NCBI GenBank assembly: GCA_900472785.1
Contig: UCJH01000004.1
Span: 1-64,000 of the forward strand
DNA: 64,000 nt
Reading direction: 5' to 3'
Source: Hyphomicrobiales bacterium
GTDB taxonomy: Bacteria > Pseudomonadota > Alphaproteobacteria > Rhizobiales > Rhizobiaceae
Position numbers and translations under genes: made by a program. Numbering within the stretch: position 1 is the stretch's first letter; every line of letters begins with the position of its first letter. The notes under the pieces were generated by a model. The model was not told where the DNA came from and did not search any database. It was given only the letters and a program-made list of their open reading frames with translations. Positions 11,271 through 20,469 of this stretch are shown in pieces.

Positions 11271-11287
11271 AATCATACTATATGATT
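11271..11287 (-). promoter_or_regulatory. Palindromic operator upstream of ytfQ
   Basis: AATCATACTATATGATT is a perfect inverted repeat (AATCATA / TATGATT around CTA) centred about 53 bp before the ytfQ start. Its size and AT-rich symmetry suit a GntR-family dimer, and the GntR gene is in the same operon. No equivalent palindrome was seen next to the SDR gene on the other side. Confidence 0.55.
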
Positions 11288-11334
11288 TATGTAAACAGGG
11301 ATTTGTTGCTGCATGTGCGAAACACCCCGACAAA

Positions 11335-11370
11335 AATGAAAAATGGCCGGGCGAGAGCCCGGCCAAAAAC
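11335..11370 (-). terminator. Intrinsic terminator after the SDR gene
   Basis: A 9-bp perfect stem, TGGCCGGGC-GAGA-GCCCGGCCA, is flanked by A-rich DNA on the left and AAAAA on the right, so it can act in both directions. It lies about 120 bp downstream of the minus-strand SDR gene and also closes the gap behind the ytfQ promoter. Confidence 0.75.
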
Positions 11371-11487
11371 TCGGATGAAGGTTTTTCCCAATGAAAAATA
11401 TTCCGTCGATTCAACGTTATGCGGCAGAGATCTAAGGCATATGTTCCCTCTCCCCTGTACCGGAAGTTCCCTCGCGAAAGGTGCAGA

Positions 11488-12237
11488 CTACTTTACGGCT
11501 GAATTTCCACCGTCAGCGAACAAGGCAGAACCGGAAACAAAGCTGGACATGGGGCTTGCGAGAAACAGGGCCGCATTGGCGATTTCTTCGGGCTGCGCAA
11601 TGCGCTTCATGGCATGCAGGCCGGCGGCCCATTCTTTTTGCGCCTCGTCTCCCGCCATTGCAGTATCCGTTCCGCCGGGAAGAAGGGCGTTGGCCCTGAT
11701 CCCCCTGGCTCCATAGTCCGCGGTAATTCCCTTTACCAATCCCATCAGTCCCGCCTTGGCAGATGCGTACACGGCCATGCCGGGAAGCCCGACACTGGTG
11801 CCGACAAAACTGGATGTGAAGATGATTGCGCCACTCCCGCGCTCAAGCATGGCGGGGATTTGGCAACGGCTGGCGAGGAAGGCCGCCGTCAAAGTTACCG
11901 CAAGCGTTTCCTGCCATTCCGAGACGGCAACATCCGCAAGAGGTTTTATGGGACCAACAGTGGCTGCATTGTTGAACGCGATATCGAGCCCACCGAACGA
12001 CGCTCTCGCCTCGGCAACCATTTGCTCATGGGTCTCCGGCCGGCTGGCATCTCCGGCAACGACACGAACACGTCCCCCTTTGGTGCGGATATTTTCAGCG
12101 ATGGACTCGAGCGCCTCACTACCCCTTGCGTTCAGCACAACGGCTGCACCTTCGGCGCTGAACAGCAACGCGGCGGCACGGCCAATTCCAGATGATGCAC
12201 CGGTGATGATGGCGACCTTATTTTGCAACATTCCCAT
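11488..12237 (-). CDS. Short-chain dehydrogenase/reductase (SDR)
   Basis: 249-residue classical SDR. The cofactor motif is TGASSGIGRA near residue 13, NNAA lies near 88, and the active-site triad is visible as S (IIFTSSFVG near 140), then Y-x-x-x-K in AVYASAKAG near 156. The C-terminal FLASPMSSFVSGSALFADGG is usual. I chose the ATG at 12237 because AAGGAGG lies 6 bp before it; a longer in-frame start upstream has no such site. Substrate cannot be read from sequence. It is monocistronic with a terminator at 11335-11370. Confidence 0.88.
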   Translation of the reverse strand: MGMLQNKVAIITGASSGIGRAAALLFSAEGAAVVLNARGSEALESIAENIRTKGGRVRVVAGDASRPETHEQMVAEARASFGGLDIAFNNAATVGPIKPLADVAVSEWQETLAVTLTAAFLASRCQIPAMLERGSGAIIFTSSFVGTSVGLPGMAVYASAKAGLMGLVKGITADYGARGIRANALLPGGTDTAMAGDEAQKEWAAGLHAMKRIAQPEEIANAALFLASPMSSFVSGSALFADGGNSAVK

Positions 12238-12375
12238 GGATAACCTCCTTGTAAGGGAGGTCCTGCATACAAGATCGCAAAACGGCGCTGCCACCCGTTT
12301 CCTGCTGCCGCGTCCTGTTTCGCAACACGCATCAAAGCAGAGATGCAGCAGCTGAGATTTGCGCAATGTCATCAA

Positions 12376-12413
12376 CCAAAAAAACCGCTCGAAACACGCG
12401 GTTTTCGAGCGGC
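12376..12413 (-). terminator. Intrinsic terminator of the BMP ABC operon
   Basis: On the minus strand CCGCTCGAAA pairs with TTTCGAGCGG (10-bp stem, 8-nt loop) and is followed by TTTTTTTGG. It lies 86 bp after the stop of the substrate-binding protein, the last gene of the operon. Confidence 0.85.
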
Positions 12414-12498
12414 TTGTTACTAAAATAAACTGAATTTCAAATCACAGCCCGGGATGGCAAAGCCCTCCCCGGGCTGCATCGCACAGTCGCCATGCAAA

Positions 12499-13569
12499 TT
12501 ATTGCGGCAGCTTGTCGTCAACGCCTTCGACATAGAAGTTCATGCCGAGCAAAACACCGTCTTCGGCGACTTCGCCGTCCTTCAGCCAGTCGGAGCCGTC
12601 CTGCTTCTTCAGGGGGCCGGTAAAGGGCTTCAGTTCACCCGCTTCGATCTTCTTCTGGGTTGCTTCCGCCATCGCCTTCACATCGTCCGGCATGTTGGTG
12701 TAGGGCGCCATTGTCAGGATGCCGTCCTTGAGACCATCCCAGCTCGACGTGGTTTCCCACTTGCCGTCGATGAAGGCCTGCGTGCGCTTGATATAGTATG
12801 CGCCCCACGTATCGACGATCGCCGTCAGCTGCGTTTCAGGACCAGCCTTGATCATGTCGGAGGCCTGACCGAAAGCCTTGATGCCGCGTTCGGCGGCAAC
12901 CTGCATCGGGGCCGTCGTATCCGTGTGCTGGGTCAGCACGTCGACGCCCTGGTCGATCAGCGCTTTGGCGGCATCGGCTTCCTTGCCGGGATCAAACCAG
13001 GTGTTGGCCCATACGACCTTGATCTTGAAATCCGGATTGACGGTGCGTGCGCCTGTTACGAAGGAGTTGATGCCCATGACGACTTCCGGGATCGGGAAGG
13101 AGGCGATGTACCCGGCGACGCCCTTCTGCGAGATCTTGGCGGCGATCTGGCCCTGGATATAACGGCCTTCATAGAAGCGGCTGTTGTAGGTCGCAAGGTT
13201 CGGGGCCGTCTTATAGCCCGTGGCATGCTCGAATTTCACGTCCGGGAACTTGGCAGCGATCTTGACGGTCGCGTCCATGAAACCGAACGAAGTTGTGAAG
13301 ATCAGGCCGCAGCCGGACCGCGCCAGACGTTCGATGGCGCGTTCGGCATCCGGACCTTCCGGAACGTTTTCGAGAAACTGCGTCTCGATCTTGTCGGCGA
13401 GCGCCTTTTCAAGCTCCTGCCGGCCGATATCATGCGCCTGCGTCCATCCGCCGTCGGTCTTTGAGCCGACATAGACGAAGCAGATCTTTGCCTTTTCCTG
13501 GGCGCTGGCCTGCACGGAGAAGCCGAGCACGGCGGCCGTGGCTGCGAGAGCGAAAACGAGTTTTTTCAT
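12499..13569 (-). CDS. BMP-family ABC transporter substrate-binding protein
   Basis: 356 residues with a signal peptide (KKLVFALAATAAVLGFSVQA, cleaved after ASA) and the basic-membrane-protein/Med fold: ICFVYVGSKTDGGWTQAHD, GLIFTTSFGFMDA, GVDVLTQHTDTTAPMQVAAE. Members bind purine nucleosides or related compounds, so this is probably the ligand receptor of the following transporter. It is the promoter-distal gene; the ATPase and two permeases lie upstream on the same strand. The 49-bp gap from the permease and the terminator behind it fit a four-gene operon. Confidence 0.9.
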   Translation of the reverse strand: MKKLVFALAATAAVLGFSVQASAQEKAKICFVYVGSKTDGGWTQAHDIGRQELEKALADKIETQFLENVPEGPDAERAIERLARSGCGLIFTTSFGFMDATVKIAAKFPDVKFEHATGYKTAPNLATYNSRFYEGRYIQGQIAAKISQKGVAGYIASFPIPEVVMGINSFVTGARTVNPDFKIKVVWANTWFDPGKEADAAKALIDQGVDVLTQHTDTTAPMQVAAERGIKAFGQASDMIKAGPETQLTAIVDTWGAYYIKRTQAFIDGKWETTSSWDGLKDGILTMAPYTNMPDDVKAMAEATQKKIEAGELKPFTGPLKKQDGSDWLKDGEVAEDGVLLGMNFYVEGVDDKLPQ

Positions 13570-13618
13570 GGTGACCCCTGTAGGTTTGAGAAAACGATCC
13601 GTTGGTTGTTCTTGTTGT

Positions 13619-14539
13619 TCATCGGTCAGGCACGAACGGCTTGCCGAGCGATGCCGGCGTATTGATCAATGTCATACGCCGATTGTGCGAGATCAGAATG
13701 AGTACGACAATTGTCGCCAGATAGGGAAGAGCAGAAAGGAACTGCGAGGGTATTCCGACGCCGAATGCCTGGGCATAAAGCTGGCTGATCGAGACCGCCC
13801 CGAACAGATAACCGCCGATGACGACGCGCCACGGCCGCCAGGAGGCAAAGACCACCAGCGCCAGGGCAATCCATCCGCGCCCGGCCGACATGTTTTCGAC
13901 CCACTGTGGCGTGTAGACCAGCGACAGTTGCGCCCCGGCGAGCCCGGCGCAGCCTCCGCCGAACATGACCGCAAGATAGCGTGTACGAATGACGTTAATG
14001 CCGAGGGCATGGGCTGACGAATGGCTGTCGCCGACGGAGCGAAGCTTCAGGCCGGCGCGGCTCCTGAACAGGAACCACTGAACGCCGATCACCAGTGCGA
14101 TCGACAGATAAAAAATGAGGTCCTGCCTGAAGAGGAGCGGACCGATGAAGGGAATGTCCGACAGGATCGGAAAGACGATCTGCGGCAGCTTTATACCGGA
14201 TTGCCCGACATAAGCCTCGCCGATCATTCCCGAAACGCCAAGCCCAAGGATCGTCAGGGCGAGCCCCGTCGCCACCTGGTTTGCGACAAGCGTCAGGGTC
14301 AGGAAGCCGAACAGCAACGAGAACACCGCGCCCGAAGCGATGCCCGCGAGAATACCGATGTAGGGCGAACCGGTCTGTTGCGTGGCGATGAAGGCGCAGG
14401 CGGCACCCATGACCATCATGCCTTCGACGCCGAGATTGAGAACGCCGGACCGTTCGGTGACGAGTTCACCAAGCGCTGCCAGAACCAGTGGGGTCGCCGC
14501 CGTGATGACCGTCAGCAGAATGGCTTCAAAGATACCCAT
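13619..14539 (-). CDS. Nucleoside-type ABC transporter permease 2
   Basis: 306-residue permease with about eight membrane segments. GVLNLGVEGMMVMGAACAFI near residue 31 is the NupQ/YufQ-type signature of BMP transporters. I chose the ATG at 14539 (MGIFEAILLTVITAATP), which overlaps the stop of the upstream permease (TGATG); an in-frame ATG 42 bp earlier lies inside that gene and adds a non-hydrophobic stretch. It pairs with the next permease to form the channel. Confidence 0.88.
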   Translation of the reverse strand: MGIFEAILLTVITAATPLVLAALGELVTERSGVLNLGVEGMMVMGAACAFIATQQTGSPYIGILAGIASGAVFSLLFGFLTLTLVANQVATGLALTILGLGVSGMIGEAYVGQSGIKLPQIVFPILSDIPFIGPLLFRQDLIFYLSIALVIGVQWFLFRSRAGLKLRSVGDSHSSAHALGINVIRTRYLAVMFGGGCAGLAGAQLSLVYTPQWVENMSAGRGWIALALVVFASWRPWRVVIGGYLFGAVSISQLYAQAFGVGIPSQFLSALPYLATIVVLILISHNRRMTLINTPASLGKPFVPDR

Positions 14540-15633
14540 CAGCGTACCTCGCCGACAGGCTTGTCCGACAGGTCGAACCACATCATCCGGATCTTGTAGT
14601 GAATGAGCGTGTCGCAGGAGAGCACGAAGAACAGCAGCATCCCCTGGAACACCTTGATCGGTTTGTCTGAAATCTGCAGCGAAACCTGTACCGCCTCGCC
14701 GCCGAGATAGGTCAGCGCCAGCACGAGGCCCGCGACGACGATCCCCAGCGGGTTGAGCCGTCCGAGGAAGGCAACGATAATCGCGGTGAAACCATAGCCA
14801 GGCGAGATCACCGGGCGCAACTGCTGGATCGCGCCACTGACTTCGGCAATGCCGGCAAGACCGGCGAGCGCACCGGAGAGCAGCATCGAAAACCAGATCA
14901 TCTTGCGCGACGAGAAACCGGCGAAACGCCCTGCCCGTTCGGATTGACCGAGCACGGTGATTTCAAACCCCTTCAGCGTGTAGCGCATCATGAACCAGAT
15001 CAGAACAGCCGCGATGATGGCAAAACCGAAACCCCAATGCGCTCGGCCGGATGTGATCATCTCCGGCAATATGGTGATAGGATCGAAGGTGCGCGTCTCC
15101 GGGAAATTCATGCCCCCGGGATTGCGCCAGGGACCGCGCACCAGCCAGTCGAGAAACAGTTGCGCGACATAGACAAGCATCAGGCTGCTGAGGATTTCAT
15201 TGGTGTTGAGATGCGCCTTCAAAAATGCCGGAATACCAGCAAACAGCGCGCCGCCCAGCATGCCCAGCAACATCATCAGCGGCAGCACCAGCGGCGAATG
15301 CCATTCATAAAACACCACCGGCAGGATCGAGCCGGCAATCGCGCCCATGATGAACTGGCCTTCGGCACCAATATTCCAGTTGTTCGAGCGATAACAGACC
15401 GATAAACCCACAGCGATCAGGATCAGCGGCGCTGCCTTGATCGCCAGCTCATGCAGCGACCAGACCTCCATGAGGGGCTCGATGAAGAAGCTGTAGAGCG
15501 CAGATACCGGATCCTTGCCGAGCAGCAGGAACATGATGCCGCCGAAGAAGATCGTCAAAGCAAGGGCGATGAACGGCGACAGGATGGAGTAGAGCCTGGA
15601 GACCTCCGGTCGTCTTTCGAGTTCAATGCGCAT
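14539..15633 (-). CDS. Nucleoside-type ABC transporter permease 1
   Basis: 364-residue permease (NupP/YufP type) with about ten hydrophobic segments. NWNIGAEGQFIMGAIAGSIL near residue 84 is the conserved loop, and ISPGYGFTAIIVAFLGRLNP near 271 is also typical. It overlaps the ATPase gene by 11 bp and the second permease by 1 bp, so the order is ATPase, permease 1, permease 2, binding protein. Confidence 0.88.
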   Translation of the reverse strand: MRIELERRPEVSRLYSILSPFIALALTIFFGGIMFLLLGKDPVSALYSFFIEPLMEVWSLHELAIKAAPLILIAVGLSVCYRSNNWNIGAEGQFIMGAIAGSILPVVFYEWHSPLVLPLMMLLGMLGGALFAGIPAFLKAHLNTNEILSSLMLVYVAQLFLDWLVRGPWRNPGGMNFPETRTFDPITILPEMITSGRAHWGFGFAIIAAVLIWFMMRYTLKGFEITVLGQSERAGRFAGFSSRKMIWFSMLLSGALAGLAGIAEVSGAIQQLRPVISPGYGFTAIIVAFLGRLNPLGIVVAGLVLALTYLGGEAVQVSLQISDKPIKVFQGMLLFFVLSCDTLIHYKIRMMWFDLSDKPVGEVR

Positions 15634-17197
15634 GCGCCGTCTCCGCAGTCCCGGTCTTGCCGTACATTCCGCCCATCAGCAGCCCGATCTTTTCGCGCGA
15701 GAGCTCGGATGCCGGATAGATGTCCGATAGCTTACCTTCGCTGATGACCGCGATTTCGGTTGCGACTTCGAAAATCTCGTCCAGATCCTGGCTGATGACG
15801 AGCACGGCGGATCCGGATTTGGCGAGATCGACGAGCGCCTGGCGGATGCGGCTGGCAGCGCCGGCATCGACCCCCCATGTCGGCTGGTTGACGACAAGGA
15901 CGCTTGGCTGGCGGTCGAGCTCGCGGCCAACGATAAATTTCTGCAGATTGCCGCCGGACAGCGAGCCTGCCGCCGGGTTCTCACCGCTTTTTCGCACATC
16001 CATCGCTTCGGAAATACGTTTGGCGGCCATTTTCACCGCATCCTGGCGGATCAGCCCGAGCACGCCGCCGCCGAGAAACGCCCGGCGATCCGACTGGCTG
16101 CGGGCGAGCACAAGATTGTCGGAGAGCGAAAGCGCCGACACCGCCGCATGACCGTGCCGTTCCTCCGGCACGAAACCCGCCCCCATCAGGCGACGGGTGT
16201 TGATGCCGCGTGTTCCCACAGGTTTGTCGGCAATGCGAATGACGTCGTCGCTTTCGACCGGATATTCACCGGATAAGGCATCGAAGAGCTCGCCCTGCCC
16301 GTTGCCGGCAACACCGGCGATCGCCAGCACCTCGCCGGCATGGACCTTGAGGCAGATGTTCTTCAGCGAAACGGCAAAAGGCGTTCTGGCCCCGGCGGAT
16401 AGATGGCGGGCCTCGAGCTTGATCGCGCCCTTGGTGTTCGTTCCTTCCGCGCTCACATGCGCGACATCGCTGCCGACCATCATGCGCGCCAGCGAGGACG
16501 GCGTCTCTTTCCGCGGATCACAGGCGCCGGTCACTTTGCCATGACGCAAGACCGTGGCGCGATCGCAGATGCGCTGCACTTCCTCGAGGCGGTGGCTGAT
16601 ATAGAGAACCGAGCGCCCCTCCGCTTTCAGCTTGCCGAGTGTTTCGAACAGCCGGTCGGCCTCCTGCGGCGTCAGCACCGAAGTCGGTTCATCGAGGATG
16701 ATCAGTTTCGGGTTCTGCAACAGCGCGCGCACGATCTCGATGCGCTGGCGCTCGCCAACTGACAGATCGGCGACATGCGCATTCGGATCGAGCGGCAGCC
16801 CATAGGCATGGGACAGATCGGAGGCTTCCTTGGCAATCCTGGAGAGAGACACGCCGGGATCCATCGACAATGCGATGTTTTCGGCGACGGTTAACGCCTC
16901 AAACAATGAAAAATGCTGGAAAACCATGCCGATACCGAGCTTTCGCGCAGCACTCGGGCTGGAAATCTGGACCGGCTGGCCTTGCCATAATATCTGGCCG
17001 CTGCTCGGGCTCAGCACGCCGAACAGCATTTTTACCAGCGTCGACTTGCCGGCGCCGTTCTCGCCCAGAAGCGCATGGATTTCGCCCGCGCGGATATCGA
17101 GATCGATGCCGTTGCAGGCGGCGAATGCGCCGAACAGCTTTGTAAGGTTTCCAACAGCCAGCAATGGACTGTTGGCTGATTCTCCCTCAGCCGGCAC
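15623..17197 (-). CDS. Nucleoside-type ABC transporter ATP-binding protein, two ABC domains
   Basis: 524 residues with two ABC domains (NupO/YufO type). The first has Walker A GENGAGKSTLVK near residue 45 and Walker B LIILDEPTSVLTPQEA near 165. The second has a modified Walker A, GVAGNGQGELFDAL, near 291, SGGNLQKF near 403 and VLVVNQPTWGVDAGA near 420, where the Walker B Asp-Glu is replaced by Asn-Gln, as usual in this subgroup. It is the first gene of the operon; 51 bp separate it from the upstream quinone oxidoreductase gene, also on the minus strand. Confidence 0.92.
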   Translation of the reverse strand: MPAEGESANSPLLAVGNLTKLFGAFAACNGIDLDIRAGEIHALLGENGAGKSTLVKMLFGVLSPSSGQILWQGQPVQISSPSAARKLGIGMVFQHFSLFEALTVAENIALSMDPGVSLSRIAKEASDLSHAYGLPLDPNAHVADLSVGERQRIEIVRALLQNPKLIILDEPTSVLTPQEADRLFETLGKLKAEGRSVLYISHRLEEVQRICDRATVLRHGKVTGACDPRKETPSSLARMMVGSDVAHVSAEGTNTKGAIKLEARHLSAGARTPFAVSLKNICLKVHAGEVLAIAGVAGNGQGELFDALSGEYPVESDDVIRIADKPVGTRGINTRRLMGAGFVPEERHGHAAVSALSLSDNLVLARSQSDRRAFLGGGVLGLIRQDAVKMAAKRISEAMDVRKSGENPAAGSLSGGNLQKFIVGRELDRQPSVLVVNQPTWGVDAGAASRIRQALVDLAKSGSAVLVISQDLDEIFEVATEIAVISEGKLSDIYPASELSREKIGLLMGGMYGKTGTAETAHAH

Positions 17198-17248
17198 GCT
17201 GCCCCTCTTTTTCCCGCTATCCGTCCCCTGCCCTTTTCGGGCTTTCGA

Positions 17249-18226
17249 TCACGGAATAAGCGCCGTCGTTCCACTCGTTTTTCTTGCTTCGAGATCCGCA
17301 TGCGCCTGGGCTGCATCAGCCAGCGCATAGGTCTGGTTGACATTGATACGCACTTTGTTGCTTTGCACAATATCAAACAGGGAATTTGCACATGCCTCTA
17401 GGGCGGAGCGCGTCGCGACATAGCCGAAGAGCGTGGGACGCGTGGCAAAAAGCGATCCCTTCTGCGCCAGCACACCGATGCTGAAGGCATCGACCGGCCC
17501 GGAAGAGTTGCCGAAGCTGACCCAGAGCCCGCGCGGCTTGATGCAGTCCAGCGACGCCGGATAGGTATCGCGCCCGACCGAGTCATAGACCACGTCCACG
17601 CCCTTGCCGTTGGTGATTTCCTTGACTTGGCTGACGAAATTGTCGGTGCGGTAATTGATGACGTGGTCATAGCCATGCGCCAGCGCCAGGTCGACCTTGT
17701 CCTGGGACCCCGCCGTACCGATCACCGTTGCGCCGAGCGCCTTTGCCCATTGGCCGGCAATCAGTCCGACGCCCCCGGCAGCAGCATGGAACAACAGCGT
17801 GGTGTCCGGTCCGACCTTGAAGGTCTGGTTGAGAAGATACTGCGCCGTCATCCCCTTCAGCATCATGGCGCCCGCGGTTTCCAGCGGAATGCCGTCCGGC
17901 ACCTTGACCAGATGGGCAATCTCGATGTTGCGTTCGCTGGCATAGGCGCCGTCAGAGGAGGCATAGGCAACGCGATCGCCGACCGCAAAACGGCTGACAT
18001 TGTCGCCGACCGCCGTGACGATGCCGGAGCCCTCCTTGCCCGGAATGAACGGCAGGCCTTCGGCGGATTTGTAGAGACCGGTGCGGAAATAGACATCGAT
18101 GAAATTCAGCCCGATCGCTGCCTGGCGGATCTGGACCTCACCCGGTCCCGGCGGTTGAAGCGTAATGCCCTCTACCTTCAGCACCTCCGGCCCACCCAAT
18201 GCACGCACCATTATCGCCTGTGCCAT
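17249..18226 (-). CDS. qor: NADPH:quinone oxidoreductase (zeta-crystallin-like)
   Basis: 325-residue medium-chain dehydrogenase/reductase without the catalytic zinc cysteines. GLNFIDVYFRTGLYK near residue 39, PGKEGSGIVTAVGD near 62 and the NADPH fold LLFHAAAGGVGLIAGQWAKA near 143 match quinone oxidoreductases. The enzyme reduces quinones by one electron with NADPH. The gene lies 12 bp downstream of pcs on the same strand; a shared transcript is possible. Confidence 0.88.
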   Translation of the reverse strand: MAQAIMVRALGGPEVLKVEGITLQPPGPGEVQIRQAAIGLNFIDVYFRTGLYKSAEGLPFIPGKEGSGIVTAVGDNVSRFAVGDRVAYASSDGAYASERNIEIAHLVKVPDGIPLETAGAMMLKGMTAQYLLNQTFKVGPDTTLLFHAAAGGVGLIAGQWAKALGATVIGTAGSQDKVDLALAHGYDHVINYRTDNFVSQVKEITNGKGVDVVYDSVGRDTYPASLDCIKPRGLWVSFGNSSGPVDAFSIGVLAQKGSLFATRPTLFGYVATRSALEACANSLFDIVQSNKVRINVNQTYALADAAQAHADLEARKTSGTTALIP

Positions 18227-18238
18227 TGATCGATCTCC

Positions 18239-18976
18239 TCATCCACGCCCGATTTTCGGGAAAATCTGCAACACAAATCCGATCACGTAAAGATAAAGTC
18301 CCGTTCCAACCACGCCGGCCACAACCCAGCCCGGTGTGTTGAAATGCAGCAGCAAGGCGTAGACGCTCAACACCGACCAGGCCGCGAAGACAGCCAGATT
18401 GAGCGGCCTCAGGCGCTGAACTCGGACCGGATGCAGGAAATTGATCGGCATGAAGGTCAGCAAGACCGACACGAAGACGACGACGGATGCCGCGATCTCG
18501 CTGGCATCGATGACGAACAGCGTGAACACCACCATATTCCAGACGACGGGGAAGCCCGAAAAGAAATACTCGTCCGTCTTCATGCCCATATCGGCATAAT
18601 AAATGGCGCTGGAGACGACGATCGCGCCTGCTGCCAGGAAAGACCAAGGCTCGCCGATCATGCCGCTTTGGTAAAGCGCAAAGGCCGGCAGGAGCACATA
18701 GGTCACGTAGTCGATGACGTTGTCGAGGGTGTCGCCGGACCAGTTGGGCAGGACTTCCTTGACCCTGACCTTGCGGGCGATCGGGCCGTCGATGCCATCC
18801 ACGGCAAGCGCCAGCCCCAGCCACCAGAACATATCGACGAAACGATGTTCCGCCGCAGCGACGACGCCAAGAAATGCGAGGAAGGATCCGGATGCAGTCA
18901 GAATATGCACGGAGAAGGCACGGATTTCCGCGTAAGGCACGCGCTTGTAATTAAAAAACTTCATCGGCAGACGCAC
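18239..18976 (-). CDS. pcs: Phosphatidylcholine synthase
   Basis: 245-residue inner-membrane CDP-alcohol phosphotransferase that joins CDP-diacylglycerol and free choline to make phosphatidylcholine. The motif D63-G64-x2-A67-R68-x12-G81-x3-D85-x3-D89 has the 12-residue spacer characteristic of Pcs rather than the 8 residues of other CDP-alcohol enzymes. About eight hydrophobic helices follow. The enzyme is typical of rhizobia and other host-associated alphaproteobacteria that use plant or animal choline. The start may instead be the Met at 18964 (MKFFNYKRVPY). Confidence 0.93.
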   Translation of the reverse strand: MRLPMKFFNYKRVPYAEIRAFSVHILTASGSFLAFLGVVAAAEHRFVDMFWWLGLALAVDGIDGPIARKVRVKEVLPNWSGDTLDNVIDYVTYVLLPAFALYQSGMIGEPWSFLAAGAIVVSSAIYYADMGMKTDEYFFSGFPVVWNMVVFTLFVIDASEIAASVVVFVSVLLTFMPINFLHPVRVQRLRPLNLAVFAAWSVLSVYALLLHFNTPGWVVAGVVGTGLYLYVIGFVLQIFPKIGRG

Positions 18977-19257
18977 CCTGTCCTGACTCTGCGCTTTTCC
19001 GGAAACATGGCGGAACCGATCTGTCGCACCTGTTCACTCTCTCCCGCGTTGGCTCTGCGGTGTTGGGCGTAATATGCACCCTTTGCCAAAAGCCGCCAGT
19101 AAAATCCATGCCCGGCGCGCAAAGCCCGGCAATCGCTTGTGGACGCGGGTGGCGGACTGCGCTGATTCATACCATTTATTTCCAGTTCCTGCGGGGTTAG
19201 AACGAAAGGATCGAAGCGCCGGAAACGGTGACCCAGAAATTTTGGAAGGCGGATTTC

Positions 19258-20469
19258 ATGGAACACCACGATATTGCTGTGATCGGCGCGGGGTTGGCCG
19301 GCGGGCTATGCGCGCTGGCACTGGCAGATGCCGGCTACTGCGTCGCGCTCGTGGCGCCGGTATCGAGCGGCGCCGATGGACGCACCACGGCGCTGATGGA
19401 TCAATCGATCGGCTTCGTCGAGGCGCTTGGTCTGTGGCCTTCCGTCGCCCCCTTGTCGGCGGCTCTTTCCTCCATGCGGATCATCGACGGGACCACGCGC
19501 CTGTTGCGGGCGCCGACGGTCACGTTTCATGCCGCCGAGGTGGGGCTCGACGCTTTCGGCTACAATATTCCGAATGCACCGTTCCTTGCGATTCTCGAAG
19601 CAGCGACGCGCGCCCACCCACGTATCACGCGCATTGAAAAATCCTTCCGCGCGCTGTCTTGCGAAGAAGGCGCTGCGATCATCACGATGGATGACGGCGA
19701 TTGCCTGAGCGCCGGCCTCGTCGTCGGCGCGGACGGGCGACGTTCCCCTGTGCGTGACGCGAGCAAAATCGACGTGCACCTCTGGGCCTACCCGCAGGCA
19801 GCCATGGTGCTGAACTTCACTCACACACTTCCCCATCAGAACATATCCACCGAATTCCATACCGAGGACGGGCCGTTCACGCAGGTGCCGCTGCCCGGCA
19901 ACCGGTCGAGCCTCGTCTGGGTGCGCAAGCCGGACGTTGCGGCAAAGACGGCTGCCTTGCCGCTGGAAGCGCTGTCGCTTGCCGTGGAAAACCGAATGCA
20001 ATCCCTGCTGGGCAAGGTGACAATCGATACGCCGCCGCAAGCCTTTCCACTTTCCGGAATGATGGCCAGTCGCTTCGGAAAGGGTCGTATCGTGCTGATC
20101 GGTGAGGCCGCGCACGCCTTTCCGCCGATCGGCGCGCAGGGACTGAACCTCAGCCTGCGCGATATCATGGCTCTGGTTTCGCTTCTGGGACCGGCCGGCG
20201 TGGACGGCATTCCTGCAGATATCGGCAACAGGCACGATCGCAGCCGCCGTCCGGATATCCTGAGTCGCACAGCCAGCGTCGACCTCCTCAACCGCTCACT
20301 GCTTTCCGGCTTCCTGCCCGTCCAGATGCTGCGTGCCGCCGGTCTGCAGATCCTGTCCAGCGCCGCGCCGTTGCGCAACCTGATGATGCGGGAGGGGATT
20401 GCGCCGGGGAGCGCCCTGCAGTCCTTGCGACGAAATTTACGGGAAAAGATCGGCCGGAAGCAGGCCTGA
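19258..20469 (+). CDS. UbiH/VisC-type FAD-dependent monooxygenase
   Basis: 403 residues. The FAD-binding DIAVIGAGLAGGLCALALAD lies at the N terminus, the second motif LVVGADGRRSPVRD near residue 158, and GEAAHAFPPIGAQGLN near 281 is the diagnostic UbiH/UbiF/COQ6 segment. It probably hydroxylates the ubiquinone ring. I chose the ATG at 19258 (GGAAGGCGGATTTC before it); a GTG 30 bp upstream is in frame but less well placed. Its end overlaps the converging AEC gene by 33 bp. Confidence 0.88.
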   Translation: MEHHDIAVIGAGLAGGLCALALADAGYCVALVAPVSSGADGRTTALMDQSIGFVEALGLWPSVAPLSAALSSMRIIDGTTRLLRAPTVTFHAAEVGLDAFGYNIPNAPFLAILEAATRAHPRITRIEKSFRALSCEEGAAIITMDDGDCLSAGLVVGADGRRSPVRDASKIDVHLWAYPQAAMVLNFTHTLPHQNISTEFHTEDGPFTQVPLPGNRSSLVWVRKPDVAAKTAALPLEALSLAVENRMQSLLGKVTIDTPPQAFPLSGMMASRFGKGRIVLIGEAAHAFPPIGAQGLNLSLRDIMALVSLLGPAGVDGIPADIGNRHDRSRRPDILSRTASVDLLNRSLLSGFLPVQMLRAAGLQILSSAAPLRNLMMREGIAPGSALQSLRRNLREKIGRKQA

